The notes beneath the pieces were generated by a model. The model was not told the DNA's origin. It made no database searches and was given only the letters and a program-made list of their open reading frames with translations. Of a stretch of DNA of 64,000 nucleotides, positions 1 through 11,519 are shown one piece after another. The position numbers were made by a program, and so were the translations under genes. Source of the stretch: Telmatactis stephensoni (taxonomy: Eukaryota; Cnidaria; Anthozoa; Actiniaria; Isophelliidae); the NCBI GenBank assembly GCA_029948255.1, contig JALIZF010001751.1, forward strand, positions 345,001 to 409,000, given 5' to 3'. The stretch's first letter is position 1; every line of letters starts with the position of its first letter.

Positions 1-599
1 AAGCACTGCAAAGGAGTATACCACAATGCTTCATTGATTCGTTTGGACTCAAAACTAGTGTGATCATAGACTGTTTCGAGATATTCATCGACAGACCATC
101 GAACCTGTTGGCAAGAGCTCAGACATTCTCAAATTATAAGCACCACAATACAGTGAAAGTATTGATTGGGATTACTCCTCAAGGAGCTATCTCATTTGTT
201 AGTGAAGCCTGGGGAGGCCGTACTTCAGACAAGTTTTTGACTGAAAATTGTGAATTTTTAGGGAAGTTTGTGCCTGGTGATCTTGTCCTTGCCGACAGAG
301 GTTTTACGATAGAAGAACAGGTATGGTTTAAACATGCTTAACTAAATATACCAGCATTCACCAAGGGAAAGCAGCTAGATCCCATTGACGTTGAGAAAAC
401 TAGGAAAATTGCAAATGTCAGAATTCACGTGGAGAGAGTTATTGGTAGTCTACGTCAGAAGTATACAATACTTGAGAGTACATTACCTACAGATTACCTG
501 AGATGCAACAAGAATGACACCGTTCCATTAATTGACAGAATCATAAGGGTTTGTTCTGCTCTAGTCAATCTTTGTCCTCCAATTGTAGCTTTTGATTAG
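1..599 (+). pseudogene. DDE_Tnp_4-type transposase, 3' part, one stop
   Basis: C-terminal catalytic half of a DDE transposase of the Harbinger/ISL2EU-like DDE_Tnp_4 family; it would cut and join transposon ends in the nucleus. The reading frame is open from base 3, so the gene enters from outside the window. I see the first Asp in [10 protein letters not shown], the second Asp in VLADRGF and the acidic third residue in [17 protein letters not shown] at 339-341 interrupts the frame where a Lys codon is expected ([16 protein letters not shown]); the same frame then runs on to a natural end at TAG 597-599. One nonsense change separates this copy from a readable C-terminus. It points toward the Ulp1-like gene at 2157-2686 on the other strand, so both may be parts of one two-gene element. 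Family assignment is good; the superfamily within DDE_Tnp_4 is not settled. Confidence 0.85.
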
Positions 600-1543
600 A
601 TAAGTGTCTTGCAATTGAATGGTTGATTTCCAGAATGGCCTAAGTAATTATTGTTTATGTATATGATAGTTGGGATACTATCGGCGCTTTGATAAGCAGA
701 GTGCTGTGTTATTACAGTAAGACCACAGACCATTCCACTTTTAAACAACAACACAAAAACAAACAAGCATAGAAGCTTATTGAAATTTTATTATTTGAAA
801 AATAGATTTCATTTTCTAGTTTGTCTGTATTCTTGTGTAGGTGCAGAGAAGATGTCAAAATATGTGAGAACAACCACATACCTACCTGCATCTCATGCAT
901 AGTCAGTTTTGTTGTCATACAGACACACTGAAACATGTTATCTATTTTTATATTCTTAGGCCTATTGGGAAGTCAACCCTTCAATTGTAAAAATACCAGG
1001 GAATTGACGTAAATGTTATTGACTGACACAATAATGTTTTATTGACTACATGTACTTTTCACCATTGCAATTTACATTGCATTACAATGTACATACTGAT
1101 ATTGATATGAATTCACAAAAATCAACTGCATAGGCTGATAAACAAAATTAATTTAAGGTGGCTCTCTGACATTGTTTTGGTAGCTATGGTTATCCTGAGT
1201 AAAAAATTGTTTCTGAACACAAAAATTACATTTCTCATTTGTTGCATGGAGATGTTTGCAAATTAAAACCAATCTCTGTGATAATTGTTTACTAGTTTTC
1301 CAGGTTACTTTCAACTTTGCATCATATCTTGTCCAAAATTCAATTCTGTGGAACTAAATCAGCATTACCATAACATTAGCCAATATAAATGAATTCAAAT
1401 TGATGTTGACTTATCTTTATCTGATCCTTTGATGTCACTATCAAAGTTTTTTTAATTAAAAATAAAAGTTGCAGTTGTGCACAGTTTTATAAATAATGTC
1501 TATGGAAGATCTATAGTAGGAAATTGTTCCATTCTACCAGACT
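600..1543. other. AT-rich stretch with no recognisable gene
   Basis: I see no ORF with family signatures, no RNA gene and no clear repeat between the transposase end and the TTAA-flanked foldback. It is probably 3' or internal non-coding DNA of a transposon remnant. Confidence 0.4.
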
Positions 1544-2006
1544 TTAAAGTGCCCCTAACCCCAAAATTGAAATTTTGATAATCGTTTGTTCATGAATGGA
1601 AAAGCCTTATGGTTAAATATTTCAGGATAAAATCATCTCCTTTCTGAGAATTAAGCATTTGAAATCTGAAAATGCAAATGCGATGACATAGAAAAAGGAC
1701 TTCTTAAATATACAAAAACACTAGAGATGAATTTTATACCATTTTTTGATTTGCAAAACATATTCATTGCTAAAGTACAAAGTTTGGTGAATGTTTTTGC
1801 CACCCAACTCAAACACACTTGTTTCAAATTGGATACAAAATCATGCAAATTCCTTTTTTTACGTCGCCTCATTTGCATTTCCCGACTTCAAATGCTTAAT
1901 GCTCTGAAAGGAGATGATTTTATCCGGAGATATTTCACCATTAAACATTTCCATTCATGAAGAAACAATTCTCAGAATTTCAAATTAGGGGTTAGGGGCA
2001 CTTTAA
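1544..2006. mobile_element. Foldback MITE flanked by TTAA
   Basis: Two arms of about 140 bp are inverted copies of each other (1544-1690 and about 1860-2006). The outermost bases are TTAA followed by AGTGCCCCTAACCCC, mirrored at the right end. TTAA target duplications are the hallmark of piggyBac-type (and some Kolobok) transposition. The element carries no protein and must have been moved by an enzyme encoded elsewhere. Arms differ by scattered substitutions, so it is not very young. Confidence 0.8.
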
Positions 2007-2156
2007 GCATTTTATAAGGTGGTATCGCATCTTGGGGATGTCAAACTGAATGTTTTTGGGGTCATGCATAAATACAAGACTTGTGGCATAAGCTATCGAA
2101 AACACCCCACAATCAGACCCATTCATTTGCTGCTGGACAGGGACAACTGAAAGATA

Positions 2157-2686
2157 TCAAAACTCATCTCCAAGAAGATTTTGTACTTGATCCTCAATAT
2201 CATCACAGATGACATCATGAAATAAGCTGTCATATACATTAACTTGACCCTTTTCACAACCAATTGAACTTACACAAACCCAGTGGTTGCCCCCAGTGTG
2301 CAATATTTGAATAAATTCACCACCAACAGTATCAAAACTTTTGCATGGTCCAAGTGTTGGCCTTTGAAATCCCTCAATATTTGGATTTATGTCTTTCAAA
2401 TAGATTTGTGCTTGATGGATAGTAGTACAGTCTAACCAACCACTAGGATCTTCAATCAGTCCAAATTCATGGTCCAGTCAGCAAATGATGTCTGTATCCC
2501 ATGCATTTGCTCATAGTCAGAATATGCTATTATGTTTGCTACTTGGGCATTGCGATCTCTTTCTTCCGTTTATTGATCTCCATCCAAAATAATTTTTTCC
2601 AGTATCTCTATCTTACCATTGACATCAGTAGTGGGGACAAACCTCTCTTGGACATTTTGCAAAATAAGAGTTATTTCAGCAGCCAT
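2157..2686 (-). pseudogene. Ulp1/SENP-like cysteine protease of transposon type
   Basis: Minus-strand gene that I read from an ATG at 2686 to a stop at 2157. The N-terminal part (MAAEITLILQNV) is followed by an in-frame TAA and a one-base frameshift near 2465-2480. The C-terminal part then reads GWLDCTTIHQAQIYL, and later NHWVCVSSIGC and VNVYDSL. This order is typical of C48 (Ulp1-like) peptidase domains: a Trp-rich entry segment, the catalytic His in NHWV and the catalytic Asp in VYDSL. The catalytic-Cys segment expected further on is absent, because the frame stops soon after the Asp. Ulp1-like domains are common accessory genes of eukaryotic DNA transposons. It converges on the DDE fragment at 1-599. 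Confidence 0.65.
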
Positions 2687-2689
2687 ATT

Positions 2690-3868
2690 TGAGTTGGAAA
2701 TCCAAACCAAGGCCACACTACAAAAAAGTGACACAAAATTCACATTTCAAAAACCAAAAAAAAAATTGAAAAAAAGATCTATTAAATTGCCAAAACATTT
2801 GCATTGATTTTCATAATCAGTAGGGAAATGTCACATATAAATACTACTGATAAACAGTGATGTGACCTCACAATGGTAATAATATAAAACAAAAGGAAGT
2901 GGGAAAACCATCAGCGTCACTGTAATAAAGTGCCTTCATGCAAAGGTCCTACTGATTAATTGATTGGTTCATTCATTTGATCATTCACCCATGTATGCAT
3001 GCAGCTTACCACTTCAGATGTCTTTGACATTTGCTCAGAAAATTCATGAGGTATGTGGCACACTACTGAATTGGAGAAGGGTTGGTATGCTGACAAGTAG
3101 TCTACAAGCACCCTTGGTATGAGAAATTTCAAATAAGAAATGAATACATCTGGAGTTGGTAGAAATCATTTCATTTCTAAGTCATCCAAACTCTTTTGAG
3201 GCACATCTGGCATGGATTTCTTAGCAGCAACATGATCTTTCACAGCATGCATACTCATGAAACCAATGGAGTGACCTATTTGGATTTTTGTGGCTCTGGA
3301 TTCTAGCAGATACCTCTAGGTCCACATTATCTCCAACAACCCTATGTCATATTATAATATAGCTCAATTATAACACACGTTCTGATTGGCTGAGAGACCA
3401 CCAAAATCTATGCTCTATTTCACCGGTAAAGACATGGTTTTCTGACGAATGATTATACCAAAACGTCTATTTACAAATTTCACTTTAGTTTAGGAGACCC
3501 AAACTTAGAAATAAACTAGAAAATACTTTCCATCATTCCAGTTATCGTTTAAATTTACAAACTAAGCCTCGTGGTCGGACAATAACAATAAAAAGTAAGT
3601 TAAATATTCATAGAAAATGACTTGTATGAGCATGAACTTGCAAACGACGCCAGATTAGTTTCTCCCAGATTAGTTTCGATCAATAAGAGTTATTTTTCAT
3701 TGAACAAAGTTTTGTTTCTTACTTACAAAGAGAGGCGAAGATTTCCAAAACTGACTGTCGCCACGAGACAACTTGTTCAATCTCAACTACGCCAGTGTAG
3801 AGATGTTTTGACGGCAAGCTATCGGTGTTTACGGTTTGACCTTAGTGTTGTCCAATTCAATGAGCTTT
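2690..3868. other. Non-coding stretch, no supported gene
   Basis: AT-rich sequence with short unsupported ORFs only. The ORF at 3622-3927 (+) lies mostly upstream of the minus-strand OB-fold exon and shows no family signature. Confidence 0.4.
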
Positions 3869-4306
3869 TTACAGTTGAAACATCGTACGATGCATTTGAA
3901 GTTCTTGTAAGCAGTAATCAACTGTAAACTGGAAGAGCGATGCAGTGACTTTTGTGTCATCAGCAATAAGTATTTCGAGACGATTGTCACCGAATCCTTT
4001 TTTTTTTACCTTGGAATCTTGGATGTCATATGTTGTTGTGTTGAATGTCTCGTAACGGTCTTCTTGAAAGCACATTGTTCTTATTGTGACTGTAGTATCG
4101 AAGTCGCAAAGGGTCATCGAGAATATTTTCCCTCTTTGTGTCTCTCTCAGAGGGCTTTTGGTGAGAACTGCACATTTAAGAATCTGATTACTCATTTTTC
4201 TTGGAGAGGTTAAGTTGTCAACGTTCGATTTTGAGAGTTTAGGAGACGTCAGACAGAGATTTGACAGTGCGTCATTTATTGAGAGAACAAGAAGAAGATA
4301 ACCCAA
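3869..4306 (-). pseudogene. RPA-like OB-fold nucleic-acid-binding fragment
   Basis: Open frame of 145 codons on the minus strand. The central part (LTKSPLRETQRGKIFSMTLC, then TTVTIRTMCF, then YDIQDSKVKKKGFGDNRLEI) has the strand pattern of an OB fold as found in RPA1-like single-strand DNA-binding proteins: a glycine turn, a hydrophobic-Asp strand, IR-x-x-CF, and a VKK-x-x-G loop. It would bind single-stranded nucleic acid. The 5' part looks unrelated, so the real exon probably starts inside the ORF. A second OB-fold relic of this kind sits at 56449-56797. Whether this is a host fragment or part of a mobile element is unknown. Confidence 0.5.
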
Positions 4307-4453
4307 TTACATAATTAATGACATGGCAATCACTAAAGATATTGAATCTATGACAGAGAGAATTTCCTCAATAGTGGTTTTTTTTTTCTTTGTGAACTGA
4401 AATAAAAATTCGTAATTTAAGGTTAAATTCTGATGATTAGGCTCATGACATTT

Positions 4454-4962
4454 AATAGACCATTTGCAGCAATTGATCACGTGTAGCAACAAGCCCGTGG
4501 TGGGCAAGCTAACTTGACATTCCTTGACAACCATAAGAGTTTCACTGGCGAAGCGAAGCAATACAACACTATAGCGTCTGTTTATTTCAATCTGATTTTT
4601 TGTATAAACCTGAAGGGACTATTGTTTTAGCATTTGAAATCAATTTATAGTGAGAATTGGCGGATAGAGAGCCTTTTTTTGGCCTGTGAGTAGGAAGAAG
4701 CGTACAGACACAGAGTGGTAAATGGCGGATTTCTCAGGTATGTTTATGTATTATTTCAACTCCTTATTTTACTTTTGTGATCAATTGATTGACCAATGAT
4801 GTTCACACGGATCTCCGATACATTTGTGGATAGTTTTATGGCCAATCCAACTCAGAATTATTACATTTGCGGCCGTTACACGAACGAGAACTTGGCTCGT
4901 GATCCCGTGATATCTTTACCGACATGCACAACAAGACGAAATGTACAACACGATAAACTGTG
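4454..4962. repeat. Left ~510-bp terminal inverted repeat
   Basis: Reverse complement of 8804-9343 with a handful of substitutions and a small indel near 4485. It includes a leader exon and donor at 4723-4742 and a short coding-like stretch (4796-4970) also present at the start of the minus-strand gene. Confidence 0.9.
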
Positions 4963-5103
4963 CTCATTCAGTTCATTTCTGCTTAATCAACATCTATATT
5001 TATAATTCAAGGGATTATTTATTTACCGTTTACTCGTGCCGTTAATCGATAGGGGATAGCAAAAGTAATGAAGAAAATACGAATCCAAACACGAAAGCAT
5101 TTA

Positions 5104-6815
5104 CGTATTCCTCTCGCCTTCATGGCTGCGTTCCATTGTGTGCTGGTGATTCACGGTACAACGAGGAGTTATCCTTTCATCGCTTTCCAAAGGATGCATC
5201 AAAGAAAGCACAATGCATTGCAAAGATAAGGAGAGATGAAGGGCCTTATTTCAAGGTAAGATTTAAAAAGCAACAACTGAACACAGTATACCAGTAATGA
5301 ATAATCAAAAGAACAACACTGCTTTTGTTTTCTCAGGTAACAAGCAACACCAGGATTTGCTCGAGGCATTTTCTTGAGAATGATTACCGGCCTCCAAGCA
5401 CTAAACGAAAACGAAATCTAAAGGCTGGTGTCATTCCTACTGTTTTTAACTGGAGTAGTACCATAAGACAAAGAAGAGAAATTTTCGACATGTTGATAGA
5501 TATTACCTTTTGTATTGTTCAAAAAAGGGGTTCCCCTTGACATTCAATAATGCAACTTTCATCAAAATTAATACTTGTGTATAATATCAATTCAGAATTT
5601 ACTAGTGCATTCAATTAACTGCTGGTAAATCGGTGGAAATTAAAGTTCCATTTTTTTTCCCCTTTTATAGCGGTACACAGACTGATGAAAGTGATGATGA
5701 AGGCACTGCTCATGCAGCAGGTGCCTCAATACCAGAACCCAATGCTCAAGATAAACATGTTGATGAACACATGGTTGAGGATGAATCTAGTGAACTAGAT
5801 GTTCTGAAAAAATCCTACGATGAGGCTCAGAAACAAATTGAACAACTGAAAGCCCAGCTAGAAGCTCTAAAACTTTACAAGTTTGGTATTGAAAGATTTT
5901 CAAGTGACAATGACAGCATTACGTTTTATACAGGGTTCCTTTCATATCAACATTTATATAATTTCTACAAGTTTATTGAACCTTCAGCAGAGCGCATGAT
6001 TTATGTTTATTCTTTTAGTTCACAGCAAAGTAGGCCTTCAGCCCGCACCATGCTTTTGATTGATGAATTATTTTTGTTTTTAGTAAGGATTAGGCTAGGT
6101 CTATACGAACAGGATTTGGCTCACAGATTCAACATAAGCATTTGATCTGTTAGCAGAAAAGTCACGACATGGGCAAATTATTTATATTTTGCACTTGGCA
6201 CACAACCAATATGGCCTTCACAGGAGATGGTTGATGAACACATGCCCCAAGGATTCAAAGATCTGTATCCTACAACTCGGGTAATATTGGATTGTACAGA
6301 GATATTTGTACAAACACCATCATCATTGCTTATTCAGTCCCAACTTTATTCTTCATACAAAAGCAACACAACTTTAAAGGGCCTTATAGGTATAGCTACA
6401 CATGGCGCTGTCACTTTTGTTTCCTCGTTGTACACAGGATCCATTTCTGATAAAGAAATAACAAGGTGTAGCGGGATATTAGATCTCTTAGAAAGAAACG
6501 ACACGGTCATGGCTGAACAAGGGGTTTGACATCGATGATTTGTTGCTGGCAAAGGGTGCAAAATTAAACATCCCCCCATATTTGCAAAGTAAGGGTCAGT
6601 TTTCTTTGAAAGAAGTGCAGGAAACCAAGACAATTGCAAAGCTGCGCATTCACTGTAGAAAGAGCAATCAGGCGCATAAAAGAGTATCACATTTTTGATT
6701 CACATGTGCCACTGAACATGATGGGCACTATCCCACAAATTTATACAGTAATTTGTTTATTAACAAACTTTCAAAGGTGCTCTTATAAAAAAATCATTGA
6801 ATACTACATGTAGCT
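5104..6815 (+). pseudogene. THAP-domain DDE transposase (ISL2EU-like)
   Basis: Spliced transposase gene. Exon about 5104-5255 and the exon starting at 5337 encode a C2CH THAP DNA-binding domain: GCVPLC, SFHRFPKDA, ICSRHFLENDY and VIPTVFNW. The Trp usual in the helix before RRDEGP is Cys here. The next exon (from 5671) opens with TQTDESDDEG, then a coiled coil (KKSYDEAQKQIEQLKAQLEA), then a helix-turn-helix Tnp_4 segment ending LGLYEQDLAHRFNIS. The DDE domain follows: first Asp in VILDCTEIFV, second region around VMAEQG, third Glu in TVERAIRRIKEYHIFD, and a tail with CLLTNFQ. Breaks: TGA at 6143-6145, one extra base near 6527, and another frameshift near 6653. The family normally binds the transposon ends through THAP and cuts with DDE. 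Confidence 0.85.
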
Positions 6816-6829
6816 TTGATTCAGTCAAT

Positions 6830-7190
6830 GATTTGGTAGATGAACTTTAGTTCAATCTTTATATGATTTATTATTGATCTTGCTATTTTTTTCAATTATT
6901 TATCACTACTGATATTATACAAGTAAAAGTCTTAGAAACCAATATAAAATACAATGATTTATTTAATTATTAGAATGTATTTTTAATATTATAAATAAAA
7001 ATATTAGACAATATGCAGTACTATCAATTTAAATGTAAATAACGTAACTCTTGATATATCTATGTTGAAACCAGACAATATATTTTATGAACTAAAAAAC
7101 TTTGTTTCGCCTTTATTTGCAAAAGTCACATGTGATACAGTAATTAACACTGTACTTTTATAATAACTAGGAACTGTTTTGTTAAAAGGC
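6830..7190. other. AT-rich spacer between the convergent genes
   Basis: Very AT-rich, no ORF of note. It probably holds the 3' UTRs of the two genes that meet here. Confidence 0.4.
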
Positions 7191-7196
7191 ACTGAT

Positions 7197-8969
7197 TTAT
7201 CTTAAAAAGTAATTAAAATAGAAACTGTCAACTTTGTCTTTAGCTTGTTCAAAAAAATCGGGATCAAATAAAATCCTTTCACAGTGATATACAGAATCAC
7301 TGATGTAACTAAAAAAGTCGCACCACTCCAACACGGTCAAAGCCATTTGGCACTGCACTTGGTAATGGTACAGGTGATTCTTCTGGAGCATCAGCTTATT
7401 GTCAGTCCCAACTGTTATGTACTGAACTGTAGTGAAGTTAGCAGTGCCCTCCTTTACAACTTTCACCTCCAGGAGGCCAAATGGTGAAAGGCCTTCATCA
7501 TTAGCCTGAGGGTCATACACCTTGCGGTCAGGAGAACAGCCTAAGCCAAGGGCAATGAGGCTGAATGATCAATCCTGAGGGGTAGATGTTGACCTTTCCT
7601 TCTTTTGCAATATTTGCATATGCCACTGCTGCCTTTGGTTCCATGTCAATGCCCCGTTGCAATATCAGCAGTAACAACTCTCTTGGATGGGTTTAGCTGT
7701 TTGACTAGATTTTCAAATCCCGATTGCCTTTTTGAGACTAGGCCAAATTTACTAGCTGTAATTCTCTTTTGTCTTAGGGAATACCACAGCTGGTTTGCTG
7801 ACTGTGATAGTGTCTTCAAATCTATTTCAGCAGCTTGTTCTAAAGGTAATACTGATGGAGTTGAGGGCTGCTAGTTTCTCCTCAGATAAACAAATCATAG
7901 TGTTATTTTTTATCCTTTCTTCTGAATTTTCCAGTGGTAAAGTAGAGAATTGTGGGCTAAAAAAGTCATTAATAACATAATCCTGGGACAGCTTTTGTTG
8001 ATATGAGAGCACTGATCCCTTGGGTACACTTCCAAACTTGCTAGAGATCATGACAGGTGTTTGAATAACATCCTTGGGAGCTATGGTTATCATTAATGGC
8101 TGAGGATCAAGTCCAGAGAATAGCTCATTTCCCATGATAGGATAGAGCCTGGCAGGCGAATACAGTGTACTTTTTATAAATTTAGTATAGTTGGCACCTT
8201 GCTTTGGCTTTTTTACCATTAGTTCTTGCACTGGTTTGGTGGTTATCTTCCTTTCTCTAGGTACACTCCATCTTTGGGGCATACTGGTACATGTCAAATC
8301 ATCCGGTATGGCATTAAACCCAAGAGTTTTACAGTGTGCTATGTAAAATAGTAATCCCACAACGTGATGGCAACATCCTCCTACACCAGCTACACATGAA
8401 CAACGTCCCTTCATTGCCTTTGACACCAAGTCTAGCTAAGCTTCGAGTTTATGTGCTGGCTCACTTTTCTTCATCGATCGATGGCATCTTGCCTTAACCT
8501 TTGCCTTATCTTGTGAATATGACACTAGAATTAAAACCAAAAACGAAATGTTAAATTGGCAGATTAACATATGCTTTTTTATCATGTAGATTAAAAAACT
8601 CTTACCTTTCACGTCATGCAAATAGCCTGGTTCGGCGAAAAACTTGTACGCCTTGGAAGTGCTTTCACAACCGGACTCCTTTTTCGCATATCCTTCTACA
8701 TCGCCAAATGTTAAATCAGGAAATCTTGATAGATCGGTTGATTCTTCTAAAATCATAATTCGAATAAACTGTAAACTTAACGGGTAATTTAGAGCACTCA
8801 TACACAGTTTATCGTGTTGTAAATTTCGTCTTGTTGTGCTTGTCGGTAAAGATATCACGGGATCACGAGCCAAGTTCTCGTTCGTATAACGGCCGCAAAT
8901 GTAATAATTCTGAGTTGGATTGGCCATAAAACTATCCACAAATGTATCGGAGATCCGTGTGAAGATCAT
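7197..8969 (-). pseudogene. SWIM zinc-finger plus YqaJ-type exonuclease gene
   Basis: Accessory gene of the element. The N-terminal exon (to about 8609) includes LSRFPDLTFGDVEGYAKK, then a likely intron (donor after GYLHDVK, acceptor near 8524). Then comes KCHRS-type sequence and the SWIM motif CSCVAGVGGCCHHVVGLLF at 8350-8400. A TAG/TAA-type stop at 8436-8438 lies between the two, in frame. Downstream, LRQKRITASKFGLVSKR begins the YqaJ nuclease domain, interrupted by frameshifts near 7650 and 7545. It resumes with a PD-x-K-like region (VYDPQA, LLEVK at 7440-7510) and YHYQVQCQMALT. YqaJ domains are lambda-exonuclease-type nucleases. In a transposon it may process ends or repair gaps; that role is inference. 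At least three breaks make it non-functional. Confidence 0.8.
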
Positions 8970-9343
8970 TGGTCAATCAATTGAGCACAGAAGTAAAATA
9001 AGGAGTTGAAATAATACATAAACATACCTGAGAAATCCGCCATTTCGCACTTCGTGTCTGTCCGCTTCTTCCTACTCACAGGCCAAAAAAAGGCTCTCTA
9101 TCCGCCAATTCTAACTATAAATTGATTTCAAATGCTAAAACAATAGTCCCTTCAGGTTTATACAAAAAATCAGGTTGAAATAAACAGCACAAAAGGTAAA
9201 AACAGACGCTATAGTGTTGGTATTGCTTCGCTTCGCCAGTCAAACTCTTATGGTTGTCAAGGAATGTCAAGTTAGCTTGCCCACCACGGGCTTGTTGCTA
9301 TGGGGAAATTTGACACGTGATCAATTGCTGCAAATGGTCTATT
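8804..9343. repeat. Right ~540-bp terminal inverted repeat
   Basis: Inverted partner of 4454-4962; contains the leader ATG exon of the minus-strand gene at 9028-9043 with a canonical GT donor. Confidence 0.9.
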
Positions 9344-9384
9344 GGTTAAAAACCATGAGTTAAAACAGTGCACACATACATACA

Positions 9385-9426
9385 CATTAACCATGGTGGT
9401 GGTGGTGGTGGGGGGGGGGGGAGGGT
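9385..9426. repeat. Simple GGT/G-rich repeat
   Basis: Short run of GGT units followed by a poly-G tract directly outside the right end of the element. Confidence 0.85.
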
Positions 9427-9479
9427 TAAGCCTCATGTGATCTATGATAACCATTCACTATTATAACTATTGAAATGCT

Positions 9480-9792
9480 ACTATATTTACCTGTATCTTG
9501 GTAGATTTGCATCTTTAAGCTGCTCTAATGCATGAAGAATATCTTTATCCAGAAGTCAATCATCTTTTGGCAGGAGAGCTTTACATTCATTGTAGACTGT
9601 TTGATCAAAGTACCTGTACTTTGAGATGGTGTTTAAAGAAAAGTCCACAGAACACAAATTCATGCCATCTTCAACAAAACTGCCTGTCTGGCTCTGAAGA
9701 ACTTCCTCAAGCAGCTTCATTCCCTTTTTGTAATAACAGGAGCAAAGTGGTGCGATTTCATTGTATACACTAATGTAGGTATCTTTATTCAA
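9480..9792 (-). pseudogene. Unrecognised coding-like fragment
   Basis: Minus-strand open frame (78 codons, then one stop, then about 20 more in-frame codons, LLDKDILHALEQLKDANLP). The composition looks like real protein (amphipathic, charged, few repeats), but I do not recognise a family. It lies 3' of the THAP transposase relic at 10110-11485 on the same strand and may belong to the same old element. Confidence 0.3.
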
Positions 9793-10109
9793 ACGATCCC
9801 TTTTGATTCTGAGTATTGGAATGAACTCAAAGGCAAACTCATTGCATATTATTTTACAAACTTTATAAAAGTAGCAGCGGTTGAGCTATGTAAAATAACC
9901 ACTGAAACATCTGTCTCTTAAAAACACTATTCATGTAGTGCAGACTGAAGTTTTGTGGGTAATAACATGAATCCAAAATGTAATTATGTTTTATATTACT
10001 AAATAATAAGTGATATAATGTAAATAATGTAATAGAGTGCTTGCACTAAACCCATGAAACATACAGCTGTACTAATTATTAGTATTAAATAACACAAATT
10101 GTTGAGTCC

Positions 10110-11485
10110 TAACAACATCCTCTGCAGACATTTGGCTGTTCTCTCCCAGAAAAGGTGGAAGGTCTAAACCAACACCAAGAGGCAGCAAGTCCTTTATGGT
10201 GAAACCTTTATCAGCCATGACAGAATCTTTGTCATCAAAAGGTAAGTCTAAAAAGCCACTCCTTGTGACAATTTCTCTGTCAGATATAGAGTTGGAGTAT
10301 AATTGACTAAATGTTATAGCTCCCCCAGGGAGAAATGCCTACTAGTCCTTCAAAGTAGTGTGGTGTTTATAGCTACTGAAGAGTTCTCCGTATCAAATGC
10401 AAACTACTTGGCATTTGACATTTAACTTCAGTGCAGTCCTATTATAATTCTGGTAGACTTGTACTTCTCCTTGAAAGCTTCTGGCATTGCTATATTAACA
10501 GCCTTTCTCGATGGCCATATATTCTATTGTACCCAGCTTAAGATACACAAGATTGATCCATGTTAAAAATATCTTACTCACTGTAGACACAGAGTTATTA
10601 AATATGTGAGCTAGATGTTCTTCGTGGAAACCCTGTCTCAGTCTACACAGGACCATGAAGTACTCTTCAGCTGGTTTGAGGGCTCTAGCTGTATCTGTAT
10701 CTCAATGATACTTCCTCTGAATCATCATATTCATTATTATTAGCAGAAGTATCTGTGTAACCAGATAGCCAGAAGTTTATATTTTCTCCTCTCTCTCCTG
10801 GATCGAGATAATCATATATTGCCGTGAAAGCATCCCAGTTTTGAAATCCAGTATAAAAAGCAACAGCATCAGAGTTTCTGACCTTCATTGAATCAAGAGT
10901 AAATAATTTACTTTGAAGAGACTCATATCTGCATTGTGAGTCTTTTGTCTGTAGCTTTAATTTTTGAACTTGTAACTCGAGCATTTCAATGTTTTTGTTG
11001 CATCTTGCAATAATTTCCAAAAGATAAACCTCCTGGTCAGATAAATCAGTTTGGGTTGCCACGTCGACATTCCTCTGAACTTCTCCTTCAAGTATTTCAA
11101 TAGTCTCTTCTGCCTCTCCTACTATGAAACGATCGTCGAAATCGCTATGCTCAGGCAGTTCATTTGATTTTTCACTGACAAAAAGTCAGGGTTGCTTTCA
11201 CTTCCGAGGTGACGTACGAATCCACGAGAACACTGACGGGACAACTCCAGGCTTAACAACATGTTTACCTGCCAATGTCTTCTTGATGTCATTCTCTCTG
11301 AAATGCCAGGAACACACTACTGTGGACTTAGTGATTTTAAAGTGTGGTCCTTCATCTCGCCCTATGGCATGAATCAATTTCTTCTTTCATACTGCATCAG
11401 AGGGGAACGTGTAGAAGGATATTTTTTCTCTGTTTTTGCGATAACCTCTAGTTGTACACTGAGGCAAGCAGCAATGACTTGGCAT
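10110..11485 (-). pseudogene. Second THAP/DDE transposase relic
   Basis: Minus-strand gene starting at ATG 11485-11483. The THAP domain has CCLPQC, ISFYTFPSD, GRDEGPHFKI, VVCSWHFRENDI and VVPSVFSW; a TGA replaces one codon after the FPSDAV segment, and another stop follows it. The next segment begins MATQTDLSDQEVYLLEII, a leucine-rich coiled coil, then AVAFYTGF and the helix-turn-helix Tnp_4 region (EEHLAHIFNNSVSTVSKIF at about 10600). The DDE core is read with gaps: a degraded first Asp region (TRIIIG..CTEV), HHTTLKGLVGIS, and VMADKGFTIKDLLPLGVGL. Several frameshifts and stops are present. Same protein plan as 5104-6815 but clearly divergent, so an independent family member rather than a duplicate. 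Confidence 0.8.
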
Positions 11486-11519
11486 ATCTTCATCCTTTGT
11501 AAATATGGAATATAAATCT

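Larger units (their letters stand above)
4454..9343. mobile_element. ISL2EU-like two-gene DNA transposon (degraded)
   Basis: The ends are long inverted copies: 4454-4962 on + matches 8804-9343 on -, starting at ATAGACCATTTGCAGC. Each copy contains the same promoter-like block and the same short leader exon (ATGGCGGATTTCTCAG followed by a GTATG donor; 4723-4738 on +, 9028-9043 on -). Inside are two convergent genes: a THAP/coiled-coil/DDE transposase on + and a SWIM/YqaJ protein on -. To my knowledge a transposase plus a YqaJ-type exonuclease is the ISL2EU arrangement. Both genes carry stops and frameshifts, so the copy is dead. Target duplication could not be fixed with confidence. Confidence 0.8.

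Noticed and set aside
3622..3927. 101-codon + ORF
   Set aside because: It has no family motifs and partly overlaps the OB-fold exon on the other strand.
4307..4561. 84-codon minus ORF at the element edge
   Set aside because: It crosses the end of the inverted repeat and lacks any signature.
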